The notes under the pieces were generated by a model. The model worked only from the letters and a program-made list of their open reading frames with translations. It was not told the DNA's origin and made no database searches. Below are positions 52,049-61,249 of a stretch of DNA of 64,000 nucleotides, one piece after another. The position numbers and the translations under genes are program-made. The DNA is taken from positions 62,001-126,000 of the forward strand of contig NZ_JARAMP010000003.1 of NCBI RefSeq assembly GCF_028802875.1, given 5' to 3'. The DNA is from Seohaeicola sp024304985. Lineage in GTDB: Bacteria; Pseudomonadota; Alphaproteobacteria; Rhodobacterales; Rhodobacteraceae. Position 1 is the first letter of the stretch, and each line of letters begins with the position of its first letter.

Positions 52049-55012
52049 TTAGTTCCCTTTGATGGTCAGCGCTTCGTCAACCAGCGCCTGTTGTTGTGCT
52101 TTGTGGGTCGAGGCCAGGCCCGTCGCGGGCGAGGCGCTGGCGGCGCGGCCCACATAGACGGGGCGCAGATGCTTGGCCTTGATGCGGCCCAGAACCCATT
52201 CGATATTCGGCTCGACAAAGGTCCAGGCGCCCTGATTTTTCGGCTCTTCCTGACACCAGACCATTTCCGCCTGCGGGAAGCGTTCCAACTCGCGCACCAG
52301 CGACATGGCCGGGAAGGGGTAGAACTGTTCGATCCGCAGCAGATAGATATCGTCGATCCCGCGGGCGTCGCGTTCCTCGAGCAGGTCGTAATAGACCTTG
52401 CCCGAGCACATGACGACGCGCTTGATCTTGTCATCCGCCGCCAGCTTGGTGTCGGAATGACCCTTTTCGGCGTCATCCCACAGCACCCGGTGGAAGCTGG
52501 ATCCGGTGGTGAAATCAGCCGCGTCCGAGATGGCCAGCTTGTGGCGCAGCAGGGATTTCGGCGTCATCAGCATCAGCGGCTTGCGGAACGTGCGATGCAG
52601 TTGGCGACGCAGGATGTGGAAATAGTTGGCCGGCGTCGTGCAGTTGGCGACGATCCAGTTGTCCTGTCCACACATTTGCAGGAAGCGTTCCAGACGGGCG
52701 CTGGAATGTTCCGGGCCCTGGCCTTCGTAGCCATGCGGCATCAGGCAGACGAGGCCGGACATCCGCAGCCATTTGCTTTCGCCCGAGCTGATGAACTGGT
52801 CGAACATGATCTGCGCGCCGTTGGCGAAATCGCCGAACTGCGCTTCCCACATCACCAGCGCGTTGGGTTCGGACAGCGAATAGCCGTATTCGAAACCCAG
52901 CACCGCGTATTCGGACAGCATCGAGTCGATGACCTCGTAGCGGGCCTGACCTTCGCGGATGTTGTTCAGCGGGTAGTAGCGTTCCTCGGTCTCCTGATTG
53001 ATCAGGGCCGAGTGACGCTGGCTGAAGGTGCCGCGAGAGCTGTCCTGCCCGGCCAGACGGACCGGGTAGCCTTCCAGCAGAAGCGAGCCGAAGGCCAGCG
53101 CCTCGCCGGTGGCCCAGTCAAAGCCCTCGCCGGTGTCGAACATCTTCTTGCGGGTTTCCAGCAGACGTTCGACCGTCTTGTGCATGGGGAAACCATCGGG
53201 TGCGCGGGTCAGGGCGGTGCCGATCTGCTCCATCGTCTCGGGCTTGATGGCGGTCTTGCCGCGCTGGTATTTCTTCTGGTCGCGCCGGTCCAGATGCGAC
53301 CAACGCCCGTCCAGCCAGTCGGCCTTGTTGGGTTTGTAATCCTTGCCCGCCTCGAATTCCTCGTTCAGCTTGGCCTGGAAGGCGGCCTTCATATCCTCGA
53401 TCTCGCCTTCGGGGATCAGGCCGTCCTTGACCAGACGCTCGGTATAGAGGCTGAGCGTGGTCTTCTGCTTCTTGATCTTGTTGTACATGATCGGGTTGGT
53501 GAACATCGGCTCGTCGCCTTCGTTATGCCCGAAGCGGCGATAACAGATGATGTCCAGAACCACGTCCTTGTGGAACAGCTGGCGGAATTCCGTGGCCACC
53601 TTGGCGGCATGGACTACGGCTTCGGGATCATCCCCGTTGACGTGGAAGATCGGCGCTTCGACAACCAGCGCGTTATCGGTGGGATAGGGGCTGGAGCGGC
53701 TGAAATGCGGGGCGGTGGTGAAGCCGATCTGGTTGTTCACCACGATATGCATCGTGCCGCCGGTCTTGTGACCGACCAGACCCGACAGGGCGAAACATTC
53801 CGCCACGACGCCCTGACCGGCAAAGGCCGCGTCGCCGTGCAGCAGCACCGGCAGCACCTTGGAGCGGTCGGTGTCGTTCATCTGTGCCTGCTTGGCGCGG
53901 ACCTTGCCCAGCACGACCGGGTTCACGGCCTCGAGGTGCGAGGGGTTGGCGGTCAGCGACAGGTGGACGGAATTGCCGTCGAACTCGCGGTCGCTGGAGG
54001 CGCCGAGGTGGTATTTCACGTCGCCTGATCCGTCCACGTCCTCGGGCTTGAAGCTACCGCCCTGGAATTCGTTGAAGATCGCGCGGTAGGGTTTGCCCAT
54101 CACATTGGCGAGCACCGACAGACGGCCCCGGTGGGGCATGCCGATGACGATTTCCTTGACGCCCAGATTGCCGCCGCGCTTGATGATCTGCTCCATCGCG
54201 GGGATCAGGCTTTCGCCGCCATCCAGACCGAACCGCTTGGTGCCCATGTATTTGACATGGAGGAATTTCTCGAAGCCTTCCGCCTCGACCAGCTTGTTCA
54301 GGATCGCGCGGCGCCCTTCGCGGGTGAAGGTGATTTCCTTGCCGAAACCCTCGATCCGCTCCTTGAGCCATGCCGACTGCTCGGGGTCAGAGATGTGCAT
54401 GTATTGCAGCGCAAACGTGCCGCAATAGGTGCGCTTCACGATGTCGAGGATCTGCCGCATCGACGCGATTTGCAGGCCCAGCACGTTGTCGATGAAGATC
54501 GGCCGGTCCATGTCGGCCTCGGTGAAGCCGTAGGATTTCGGATCAAGCTCCGGATGCGGGGTCGGTTCGCGCAGGCCCAGCGGATCAAGATCGGCGGCCA
54601 GATGGCCCCGGATGCGGTAGGCGCGGATGATCATCAGGGCGCGGACGGAATCCAGCACGGCGCGCTTGATCTGATCGTCGCTGACCTTGACGCCGGTCTC
54701 GGCGGCCTTGGCCGCGATCTTCTGACCCGCAGCGCGGGTTTCCACGGCGGCAGGCCATTGCCCGTCAAGGGCCGAGGTCAGCTCGTCCGACGGTGCGGGC
54801 GGCCAGTCGGCGCGCGCCCAGCTTGGGCCAGCAGCCTCGCGTTTCACATCATGGTCGGCGTCGCCCATTGCCCGAAAGAACGCCTGCCATGCCTCATCAA
54901 CCGCGTTCGGGTCGGCGGCGTAGCGCGCGTAAAGCTGTTCCAGATATTCCGCGTTATGCCCCTGCATGAAGGAAGAGGCGTGGAAAACGTCGTTGGGGGA
55001 TTGCTCGGTCAT
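52049..55012 (-). CDS. sucA: 2-Oxoglutarate dehydrogenase E1 component
   Basis: Thiamin-diphosphate enzyme decarboxylating 2-oxoglutarate. The 987-residue protein has the N-terminal helix region that binds E2 (ASSFMQGHNAEYLEQLYARY, about 11-30), GMPHRGRLSVLANV (near 290), the ThDP-binding GDAAFAGQGVV region (near 391) and a transketolase-like domain ending VGRAASASPATGLASTHK. This is the standard single-chain alphaproteobacterial size. It follows sucCD on the same strand after a terminator-like hairpin, with sucB right behind. Confidence 0.96.
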   Translation of the reverse strand: MTEQSPNDVFHASSFMQGHNAEYLEQLYARYAADPNAVDEAWQAFFRAMGDADHDVKREAAGPSWARADWPPAPSDELTSALDGQWPAAVETRAAGQKIAAKAAETGVKVSDDQIKRAVLDSVRALMIIRAYRIRGHLAADLDPLGLREPTPHPELDPKSYGFTEADMDRPIFIDNVLGLQIASMRQILDIVKRTYCGTFALQYMHISDPEQSAWLKERIEGFGKEITFTREGRRAILNKLVEAEGFEKFLHVKYMGTKRFGLDGGESLIPAMEQIIKRGGNLGVKEIVIGMPHRGRLSVLANVMGKPYRAIFNEFQGGSFKPEDVDGSGDVKYHLGASSDREFDGNSVHLSLTANPSHLEAVNPVVLGKVRAKQAQMNDTDRSKVLPVLLHGDAAFAGQGVVAECFALSGLVGHKTGGTMHIVVNNQIGFTTAPHFSRSSPYPTDNALVVEAPIFHVNGDDPEAVVHAAKVATEFRQLFHKDVVLDIICYRRFGHNEGDEPMFTNPIMYNKIKKQKTTLSLYTERLVKDGLIPEGEIEDMKAAFQAKLNEEFEAGKDYKPNKADWLDGRWSHLDRRDQKKYQRGKTAIKPETMEQIGTALTRAPDGFPMHKTVERLLETRKKMFDTGEGFDWATGEALAFGSLLLEGYPVRLAGQDSSRGTFSQRHSALINQETEERYYPLNNIREGQARYEVIDSMLSEYAVLGFEYGYSLSEPNALVMWEAQFGDFANGAQIMFDQFISSGESKWLRMSGLVCLMPHGYEGQGPEHSSARLERFLQMCGQDNWIVANCTTPANYFHILRRQLHRTFRKPLMLMTPKSLLRHKLAISDAADFTTGSSFHRVLWDDAEKGHSDTKLAADDKIKRVVMCSGKVYYDLLEERDARGIDDIYLLRIEQFYPFPAMSLVRELERFPQAEMVWCQEEPKNQGAWTFVEPNIEWVLGRIKAKHLRPVYVGRAASASPATGLASTHKAQQQALVDEALTIKGN

Positions 55013-55035
55013 GATGTCACCTGAACGTGGGAAAA

Positions 55036-55057
55036 CCCCGGCAGGCGTCTGCCGGGG
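55036..55057 (-). terminator. Terminator between sucD and sucA
   Basis: On the minus strand CCCCGGCAG pairs with CTGCCGGGG around ACGC, followed by TTTTCCC. It lies 12 nt after the sucD stop and 23 nt before the sucA start. Confidence 0.8.
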
Positions 55058-55069
55058 CTGTTGGTTCGC

Positions 55070-55951
55070 TTAGCCGATGGCCTTCAGCACGGCCTCGCCC
55101 AGACCTGCGGGGCTGTCGGCCACGATGATCCCGGCGGATTTCATCGCCTCGATCTTGCTTTCGGCATCGCCCTTGCCACCGGCCACGATGGCCCCGGCAT
55201 GGCCCATGCGGCGGCCTTTGGGCGCGGTGCGGCCCGCGATGAAACCGGCGGTCGGCTTCCAGCGGCCGCGCTTTTTCTCATCCTTGAGGAACTGCGCCGC
55301 CTCTTCTTCCGCGGAACCACCGATCTCGCCGATCATGATGATCGACTGGGTTTCGGGGTCGGCCAGGAACATTTCCAGCACGTCGATATGCTCGGTCCCT
55401 TTGATGGGGTCGCCACCGATGCCGACAGCCGAGGATTGGCCCAGACCGGAATCAGAGGTCTGCTTGACCGCCTCGTAGGTCAGGGTGCCGGAGCGGGAGA
55501 CCACGCCGACCGAGCCACGCTTGTGGATATGGCCGGGCATGATGCCGATCTTGCAGGCGCCGGGGGTGATGACGCCGGGGCAGTTCGGCCCGATCAGGCG
55601 GGATTTGGACCCCTCCAGCGCGCGCTTGACCTTCATCATGTCCAGCACCGGGATGCCTTCGGTGATGCAGACGATCAGCTCCATTTCGGCGTCGATCGCC
55701 TCGAGGATACTGTCTGCGGCGAAGGGCGGCGGGACATAGATCACGGAGGCGTTGGCTTCGGTCACATGCTTGGCCTCATGGACCGAGTTGAAGACCGGCA
55801 GGTTCAGGTGCGTGGAGCCACCTTTGCCCGGCGTCACGCCGCCGACCATCTTGGTGCCGTAAGCGATCGCCTGTTCCGAGTGGAAGGTGCCCTGCGAGCC
55901 GGTGAAGCCCTGACAGATGACCTTGGTGTTTTCGTTGACGAGGACTGCCAT
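55070..55951 (-). CDS. sucD: Succinyl-CoA synthetase alpha subunit
   Basis: With SucC converts succinyl-CoA to succinate with NTP formation. The 293-residue protein shows the CoA-binding GFTGSQGTFHSEQAI (15-29), the GPNCPGVI segment (near 124) and the phosphorylated His in KGRRMGHAGAIV (near 245). It starts 4 nt after sucC with an AAAGGA ribosome site. A terminator hairpin follows. Confidence 0.97.
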   Translation of the reverse strand: MAVLVNENTKVICQGFTGSQGTFHSEQAIAYGTKMVGGVTPGKGGSTHLNLPVFNSVHEAKHVTEANASVIYVPPPFAADSILEAIDAEMELIVCITEGIPVLDMMKVKRALEGSKSRLIGPNCPGVITPGACKIGIMPGHIHKRGSVGVVSRSGTLTYEAVKQTSDSGLGQSSAVGIGGDPIKGTEHIDVLEMFLADPETQSIIMIGEIGGSAEEEAAQFLKDEKKRGRWKPTAGFIAGRTAPKGRRMGHAGAIVAGGKGDAESKIEAMKSAGIIVADSPAGLGEAVLKAIG

Positions 55952-55955
55952 GCTC

Positions 55956-57149
55956 TTATCCTTTCACCGCTTTGACGATCTTTTCTGCGCCATCGCGCAG
56001 GTCGTCTGCCGCGATCACATCCAGACCGGAGTTGCGGATGATTTCCTTGCCCTTGTCGACATTCGTGCCCTCAAGGCGCACGACCAGCGGCACTTTCAGG
56101 CCCACTTCCTTGACCGCAGCCAGAACGCCCTCGGCGATGACATCGCAGCGCATGATGCCGCCGAAGATGTTCACGAGGATGCCTTTGACATTGGGGTCGG
56201 AGGTGATGATCTTGAACGCCTCGGTCACCTTTTCCTTGGTGGCGCCACCGCCCACGTCAAGGAAGTTGGCAGGTTCGGCACCGTAGAGTTTGATGATGTC
56301 CATCGTGGCCATCGCAAGACCCGCGCCGTTGACCATGCAGCCGATCTCGCCGTCCAGCGCGATGTAGTTGAGGTCGTATTTGGATGCGGCGAGTTCCTTG
56401 GGGTCCTCTTCGGTCTCGTCGCGCAGGGCGGCGATGTCGGAATGGCGATAGATCGCGTTGCCGTCGAAGCTGACCTTGGCGTCCAGCACCTTCAGATCGC
56501 CCTTGTCGGTCACGATCAGCGGGTTGATTTCCAGCATCTCCATGTCTTTTTCGACGAAGGCTTTGTAGAGCAGACCCATCAGGTTGACGCATTGCTTGAT
56601 CTGCGCGCCCTCAAGACCCAGCGAGAAGGCGATGCGGCGGCCGTGGAAGCCCTGATAGCCCGTGGCCGGATCGACGCTGAAGGACAGGATTTTCTCGGGC
56701 GTGTGCTCGGCCACTTCCTCGATATCCATGCCGCCCTCGGTCGAGCAGACAAAGGAAATGCGGCTGGTCTGGCGGTCCACCAGAAGCGCCAGATAAAGCT
56801 CGGTCGTGATGCCGGAGCCATCTTCGATGTAGATGCGGTTGACCTGCTTGCCTGCGGGGCCGGTCTGATGCGTGACCAGCGTGCGGCCCAGCATCTTCTT
56901 GGCTTCCTCGGCGGCCTCTTCGACCGACTTGGCAAGACGGACACCGCCCTTTTCACCGGCGTCGGATTCCTTGAACTTGCCCTTGCCGCGACCGCCCGCG
57001 TGGATCTGCGCCTTGACGACCCAGAGGGGTCCGTCCAGTTCGCCTGCGGCGGTTTTGGCTTCTTCGGCCCGGAAGACGACACGTCCGTCCGAGACCGGGG
57101 CGCCGTAGGTGCGAAGGAGGGCCTTCGCCTGATACTCATGAATGTTCAT
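55956..57149 (-). CDS. sucC: Succinyl-CoA synthetase beta subunit
   Basis: ATP-grasp subunit that binds nucleotide. The 397 residues begin MNIHEYQAKALLRTYGAPV, the invariant family start, so ATG 57149 is chosen over an earlier in-frame codon. VKAQIHAGGRGKGKFK (near 43) and NVKGILVNIFGGIMRCD (near 311) are conserved. It is the promoter-proximal gene of sucCD(AB), with twin TGTGATCACA boxes 108 bp upstream. Confidence 0.97.
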   Translation of the reverse strand: MNIHEYQAKALLRTYGAPVSDGRVVFRAEEAKTAAGELDGPLWVVKAQIHAGGRGKGKFKESDAGEKGGVRLAKSVEEAAEEAKKMLGRTLVTHQTGPAGKQVNRIYIEDGSGITTELYLALLVDRQTSRISFVCSTEGGMDIEEVAEHTPEKILSFSVDPATGYQGFHGRRIAFSLGLEGAQIKQCVNLMGLLYKAFVEKDMEMLEINPLIVTDKGDLKVLDAKVSFDGNAIYRHSDIAALRDETEEDPKELAASKYDLNYIALDGEIGCMVNGAGLAMATMDIIKLYGAEPANFLDVGGGATKEKVTEAFKIITSDPNVKGILVNIFGGIMRCDVIAEGVLAAVKEVGLKVPLVVRLEGTNVDKGKEIIRNSGLDVIAADDLRDGAEKIVKAVKG

Positions 57150-57256
57150 GAAATTGTCCCGTCTTGCTGCGATTGCGACGGGGTTTGGCACAGGTTGGAC
57201 GTGGAAATAAACGGTTTTCGGCGCTTTTCCGGCTTTTGAGCGATTATTTTCGCATT

Positions 57257-57287
57257 TGTGATCACACCCTGAAAATCTGTGATCACA
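57257..57287 (-). promoter_or_regulatory. Twin TGTGATCACA boxes upstream of sucC
   Basis: Two perfect copies of the 10-bp palindrome TGTGATCACA at 57257-57266 and 57278-57287, start-to-start spacing 21 bp (two helical turns). They lie 108-138 bp upstream of the sucC start, next to an AT-rich patch (GAAAATAAT on the minus strand) that may be the -10 region. A dimeric regulator binding on one DNA face is the natural reading. Confidence 0.75.
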
Positions 57288-57335
57288 AAGCGGGACTCGG
57301 CTGAGTCATGCGCTCTTCCGGTGATTTGCGAAAGA

Positions 57336-57364
57336 ATCAGGGCCGGCCCATGGCCAGCCCTGAT
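57336..57364 (-). terminator. Hairpin after mdh
   Basis: ATCAGGGC and GCCCTGAT close a long stem with an inner GGCC/GGCC pairing, and the minus strand continues with TTCTTTCG. It lies 46 nt after the mdh stop. A second short inverted repeat (GGTTTCG/CGAAACC, 57378-57395) lies between it and mdh. Confidence 0.6.
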
Positions 57365-57410
57365 GTCTTGGAACCGAGGTTTCGTCTGCGAAACCAATAG
57401 TTGTATGGGC

Positions 57411-58373
57411 TTATGCCAGCGAGGGGTCGATTTCCTTGCAGGCGGCGACCAGACCTTTGACGGCATCGACAGACTTGTCGAACATCGCCTGTTCGTCCTT
57501 GTTCATGGTGATGTCCACGACCTTTTCGACACCGCCCGCGCCGATCACGGTGGGCACGCCGACGTAGAAGCCTTTCAGACCGTAGGCACCGTCCACATAG
57601 GCCGCGCAGGGCAGGACGCGCTTTTGGTCTTTCAGATAGGCTTCGGCCATTTCGATGGCCGAGGTCGCGGGGGCGTAGAAGGCGGAACCCGTTTTCAGAA
57701 GGCCCACGATTTCCGCGCCGCCGTCACGGGTGCGCTGCACGATGGCGTCCAGCTTGTCCTGAGTGGTCCAGCCCATCTTGACCAGATCCGGCAGCGGGAT
57801 GCCTGCAACGGTGGAGTAACGCACCAGCGGCACCATCGTATCGCCATGGCCGCCCAGCACGAAGGCGGTGACGTCGCGCATGGACACGCCGAACTCAAGG
57901 CTCAGGAAGTGGCGGAAGCGGGCCGAGTCCAGCACGCCGGCCATGCCGCAGACCTTGTTATGGGGCAGGCCCGAGAATTCGCGCAGCGCCCAGACCATCG
58001 CGTCAAGCGGGTTGGTGATGCAGATCACGAAGGCATCGGGGGCGTGTTTGGCAATGCCCTCGCCCACGGATTTCATGACCTTGAGGTTGATGCCCAGAAG
58101 GTCGTCACGGCTCATGCCCGGCTTGCGGGGCACACCGGCGGTCACGATGCAGACATCCGCGCCCGCGATATCCTCATAGGACTGGGTGCCGCGCAGGGCT
58201 GCGTCGAACCCTTCCGAGGGGCCGGATTCCGCGATATCCAGCGCCTTGCCTTCGGGGGTGCCTTCGGCAATGTCGAACAGGACGATATCGCCCAGCTCCT
58301 TCAGCGCGGCGAGGTGGGCGAGCGTGCCCCCGATCTGTCCGGCGCCGATAAGGGCAATCTTGGGTCTGGCCAT
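57411..58373 (-). CDS. mdh: Malate dehydrogenase
   Basis: NAD-dependent malate/oxaloacetate interconversion, TCA cycle. The 320-residue LDH-like form starts MARPKIALIGAGQIGG, followed by ITNPLDAMVW (near 119) and the catalytic GGHGDTMVPL (His near 176). The ATG at 58373 is taken; a longer in-frame extension to 58514 is low-complexity and improbable. It is transcribed towards sucC and separated from it by the terminator and twin-box region. Confidence 0.96.
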   Translation of the reverse strand: MARPKIALIGAGQIGGTLAHLAALKELGDIVLFDIAEGTPEGKALDIAESGPSEGFDAALRGTQSYEDIAGADVCIVTAGVPRKPGMSRDDLLGINLKVMKSVGEGIAKHAPDAFVICITNPLDAMVWALREFSGLPHNKVCGMAGVLDSARFRHFLSLEFGVSMRDVTAFVLGGHGDTMVPLVRYSTVAGIPLPDLVKMGWTTQDKLDAIVQRTRDGGAEIVGLLKTGSAFYAPATSAIEMAEAYLKDQKRVLPCAAYVDGAYGLKGFYVGVPTVIGAGGVEKVVDITMNKDEQAMFDKSVDAVKGLVAACKEIDPSLA

Positions 58374-58535
58374 TGGAACTGTCTCCGCTTGGTTGATTTT
58401 GCCGCATGGCCTAGTCCCTTCCGCGTCGCCGCGCAAGAGTGCTGCGCCGCGCTGCGGCAGCGAGGGGGGCTGTTGTCCGCCTGCGGATGCGGCTAAATGC
58501 GTGACAGGGCGCAATTTTCACGAGCAGGGCCGGAA

Positions 58536-59288
58536 ATGGAGCTGGACGCGCAGTTTTTCATGGTAGCGATACCGGCGGTTCTGTTCGCGGGAATTTCCAA
58601 GGGTGGCTTCGGATCGGGTGCAGCCTTTGCCGCTGCCTCGATTCTGGCGGTGGCGCTGGAGCCGGGGCAGGCCCTTGGCATCATGCTGCCGCTTCTGATG
58701 CTGATGGATGTGGCCAATCTGCGCCCCTATTGGAAGAAATGGAGCGCGCCGGATGCCAAGCTGCTGATCCTTGGGGCGCTGCCGGGCGTGGCCTTGGGCG
58801 CGTGGCTTTACACGATCGCGGATGCCGATGTGTTCCGGTTGCTGATCGGGACGATCTCGATCGCCTTTGTCGCTTGGCAGATGGGGTTGAAACTGGGCCT
58901 GATCCGGGCCGCGCGGGCCGAGTTGCCGCTGTGGGCGGGGGCATTGGCCGGGGCGACGGCGGGGTTCACCAGTTTTGTCAGCCACGCGGGCGGGCCGCCT
59001 GCGGCGGTCTGGCTGTTGTCGCGCAAGCTGGGCAAGACACCGTTTCAGGCGACGACCGTGATCGTGTTCTGGGCGGTGAACATCGCCAAGTTCGTGCCTT
59101 ACGCCTTTCTGGGGATCTTTACCGCGCAGACCATGCTGGCCGATCTGTTTCTGGCCCCTGTCGCGCTGTTGGGGGCGTGGCTGGGGGTGAAGGCGCATCA
59201 CATGGTGCCGGAGCGCGCCTTCTTTGCGCTGACCTATGTTCTGCTGACGCTGACGGGGATCAAGCTGATCTGGGATGCGCTGACCTGA
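58536..59288 (+). CDS. TSUP-family (TauE/SafE) sulfite/organosulfonate permease
   Basis: A 250-residue inner-membrane protein with about eight hydrophobic segments in two repeats; GISKGGFGSGAAF (near 19) and TSFVSHAGGPPAAVWLL (near 151) are the paired family motifs. Members export sulfite, sulfoacetate or related anions; the substrate here is unknown. The ATG at 58536 fits, preceded by a GGAAATGGAGC purine run. It is divergent from mdh. Confidence 0.88.
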   Translation: MELDAQFFMVAIPAVLFAGISKGGFGSGAAFAAASILAVALEPGQALGIMLPLLMLMDVANLRPYWKKWSAPDAKLLILGALPGVALGAWLYTIADADVFRLLIGTISIAFVAWQMGLKLGLIRAARAELPLWAGALAGATAGFTSFVSHAGGPPAAVWLLSRKLGKTPFQATTVIVFWAVNIAKFVPYAFLGIFTAQTMLADLFLAPVALLGAWLGVKAHHMVPERAFFALTYVLLTLTGIKLIWDALT

Positions 59289-59291
59289 CGG

Positions 59292-59621
59292 TCAGGCACC
59301 CTTGCCGGGGGCGGGGGGCGCGTCGGCCATCGTCTCGAACGCCTGACCGCTGGCGACGATGCAGGTCAGGCCGTTGGGCAGCGTCACGGTGATCGTCCAA
59401 CTGCCGCTGGCATCGCTGGCAAAAACCTCGACCACGGCGTTGTCGGCCCCAAGGCCCATGGACCGGCGCGTTTCGCCATAGGTGCCGGCCAGCCGTTCGA
59501 CCACACGGTCGCGCGGGGCGCAATGCGCGGTCGTTTGCGAGGTGGCGGCGGGGGATATGGTGGCAAGGGCCATCGTCAGAAGGACCACGCCCGCTGTCAG
59601 AATCGTCCGTTCCAGTGCCAT
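59292..59621 (-). CDS. Small exported protein of unknown function
   Basis: A 109-residue protein with a signal peptide (about 1-28, cleavage near SPA) and two cysteines (in AHCAPRD and LTCIVASG) that could form a disulfide. The body includes ASDASGSWTITVTLPNG, a beta-rich pattern. Similar small exported proteins occur in this order, but I know no function. It converges on the TSUP gene, 3 bp between stops. Confidence 0.72.
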   Translation of the reverse strand: MALERTILTAGVVLLTMALATISPAATSQTTAHCAPRDRVVERLAGTYGETRRSMGLGADNAVVEVFASDASGSWTITVTLPNGLTCIVASGQAFETMADAPPAPGKGA

Positions 59622-59839
59622 TGCCCCGCCCTTTCGCTGACCGTCCTGCGGCAAGACTGCGCGGGTGAGGTTGAATAATGGTTAACGTGGCGCTCCATGT
59701 TTGCGGCATGCTGTGGCATGCGCTTTTTTCTGCGATGCGGCACGAATAGTCTTGAAGGTTTCCACCAAAAAATGCCATCTCGGCGCAAGATTATTACACG
59801 CCAGACTCGCCTGCGCAGATTCAAGGAAAGGTCCCGCTC

Positions 59840-60685
59840 ATGGATGTCCGCCCCTATCGTTCGGTTCTCTATATCCCCGGCTCGAAAGAGCGTGCGCTGG
59901 AGAAGGCGCGCGATCTGCCGGTGGATGCGATCATCTTCGATCTGGAGGATGCGGTGACGCCCGATGCCAAGGTCGAGGCGCGGGCCACGCTGGCGCAGGC
60001 CCTTGCGGTGGGTGGCTATGGCGACAAGGTCAAGATCATCCGCATCAACGGGCTGGATACGGCATGGGGGGCCGGTGATGTGGACGCGCTGCGCGATGCG
60101 GGTGCGGATGTGTTCCTGCTGCCCAAGGTGAATTCCGCAGCCGATGTGCAGGCGCTGTCGGACCTTTTGGGTAATGGCACGCCGATCTGGGCGATGATGG
60201 AGACGCCGCTGGGCATCCTGAACGCGGGCGCGATTGCCGCGCATCCGCAGTTGACCGGGTTTGTCGCGGGCACCAACGATCTGGCGAAAGAGCTGAACTG
60301 CCGTTCGCGCGCGGACCGTCTGCCGATGCAGATGGCCTTGCAGACGATCCTGATGGCGGCGCGGGCTTATGGCGTGATCGCGATTGACGGGGTCTACAAC
60401 CAGTTCAAGGACGACGAGGGTTTGCGCGCCGAATGTGAACAGGGCCGCGATCTGGGTTTTGACGGCAAGACGCTGATCCATCCGGCGCAGGTGGATGTGA
60501 CCAATGCGGTATTCGCCCCGTCCGAAGCCGAGGTTGATCTGGCCCGTCGTCAGATCGCCGCCTTCGAGGAGGTGCAGGCGAGCGGGCAGGGCGTGGCCGT
60601 GGTGGATGGTAAAATCGTCGAAAACCTGCATGTTGAGACCGCCAAGAAAATCCTCGCCATGGCATCCGCCATCGCGTCCCTCTGA
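59840..60685 (+). CDS. mcl2: (3S)-Malyl-CoA thioesterase / CitE-like lyase (Mcl2)
   Basis: The 281-residue CitE-fold protein starts MDVRPYRSVLYIPGSKERAL and has IFDLEDAVTP (33-42) with the Mg-binding Asp/Glu, and METPLGILNAGAI (near 119). In Rhodobacter sphaeroides the shorter paralogue Mcl2 hydrolyses (3S)-malyl-CoA to malate, after Mcl1 makes it from glyoxylate and acetyl-CoA in the ethylmalonyl-CoA pathway. The size and the mch gene nearby favour Mcl2; a malyl-CoA lyase role is the alternative. Confidence 0.85.
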   Translation: MDVRPYRSVLYIPGSKERALEKARDLPVDAIIFDLEDAVTPDAKVEARATLAQALAVGGYGDKVKIIRINGLDTAWGAGDVDALRDAGADVFLLPKVNSAADVQALSDLLGNGTPIWAMMETPLGILNAGAIAAHPQLTGFVAGTNDLAKELNCRSRADRLPMQMALQTILMAARAYGVIAIDGVYNQFKDDEGLRAECEQGRDLGFDGKTLIHPAQVDVTNAVFAPSEAEVDLARRQIAAFEEVQASGQGVAVVDGKIVENLHVETAKKILAMASAIASL

Positions 60686-60699
60686 GCGGAGCGTTTTCC

Positions 60700-61245
60700 A
60701 TGATCCTTCTGACCCTCGGCGTGATCCTTTGGGCGGTGGCCCATTACTTCAAGAGACTGGCCCCCGATGCGCGTGCCGCGATGGGCAAAAGGGGCAAGGG
60801 GCTGGTGGCCGTGGCGCTGGTGATCAGCCTGCTGATGATGATCTTCGGCTATCGCGGAGCAGAGTTCATCCATGTCTGGTCCCCGCCAAGCTGGACCGTG
60901 CATCTGAACAACCTGATGATGCTGATCGCCGTGTTCCTGTATGGGATGAGCGCCACAACGGGCCGTTTGCGCGGCAAGATGCGGCATCCGCAGTTGACGG
61001 CCGTCAAGGTCTGGGCGGTGGCGCATCTGCTGGTGAACGGGGATCTGGCCTCGATCATCCTGTTCGGCGGCATGCTGGTCTGGGCGGTGGGATCGGTGAT
61101 CCTGATCAACCGGTCCGAAGTCTGGGCGCGGCCCGCTCCGGGCGAGGCGAAGAAGGATATTCTTCTGGTGGTCATCACGCTGGTGACCTTTGGCCTGATG
61201 ACCGCGATCCATGCCTGGCTGGGTGTCTGGCCGTTTCCGGGGTGA
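60700..61245 (+). CDS. NnrU family membrane protein
   Basis: A 181-residue protein with about five hydrophobic segments; the LTLGVILWAVAHYFKRL start and MRHPQLTAVKVWAVAHLLVNGDLASIILFG (near 89-118) are the NnrU pattern, first seen in nitric-oxide/nitrite-reduction gene clusters. No denitrification genes are here, so its job is open. It lies 14 bp after mcl2 on the same strand. Confidence 0.88.
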   Translation: MILLTLGVILWAVAHYFKRLAPDARAAMGKRGKGLVAVALVISLLMMIFGYRGAEFIHVWSPPSWTVHLNNLMMLIAVFLYGMSATTGRLRGKMRHPQLTAVKVWAVAHLLVNGDLASIILFGGMLVWAVGSVILINRSEVWARPAPGEAKKDILLVVITLVTFGLMTAIHAWLGVWPFPG

Positions 61246-61249
61246 AGTG

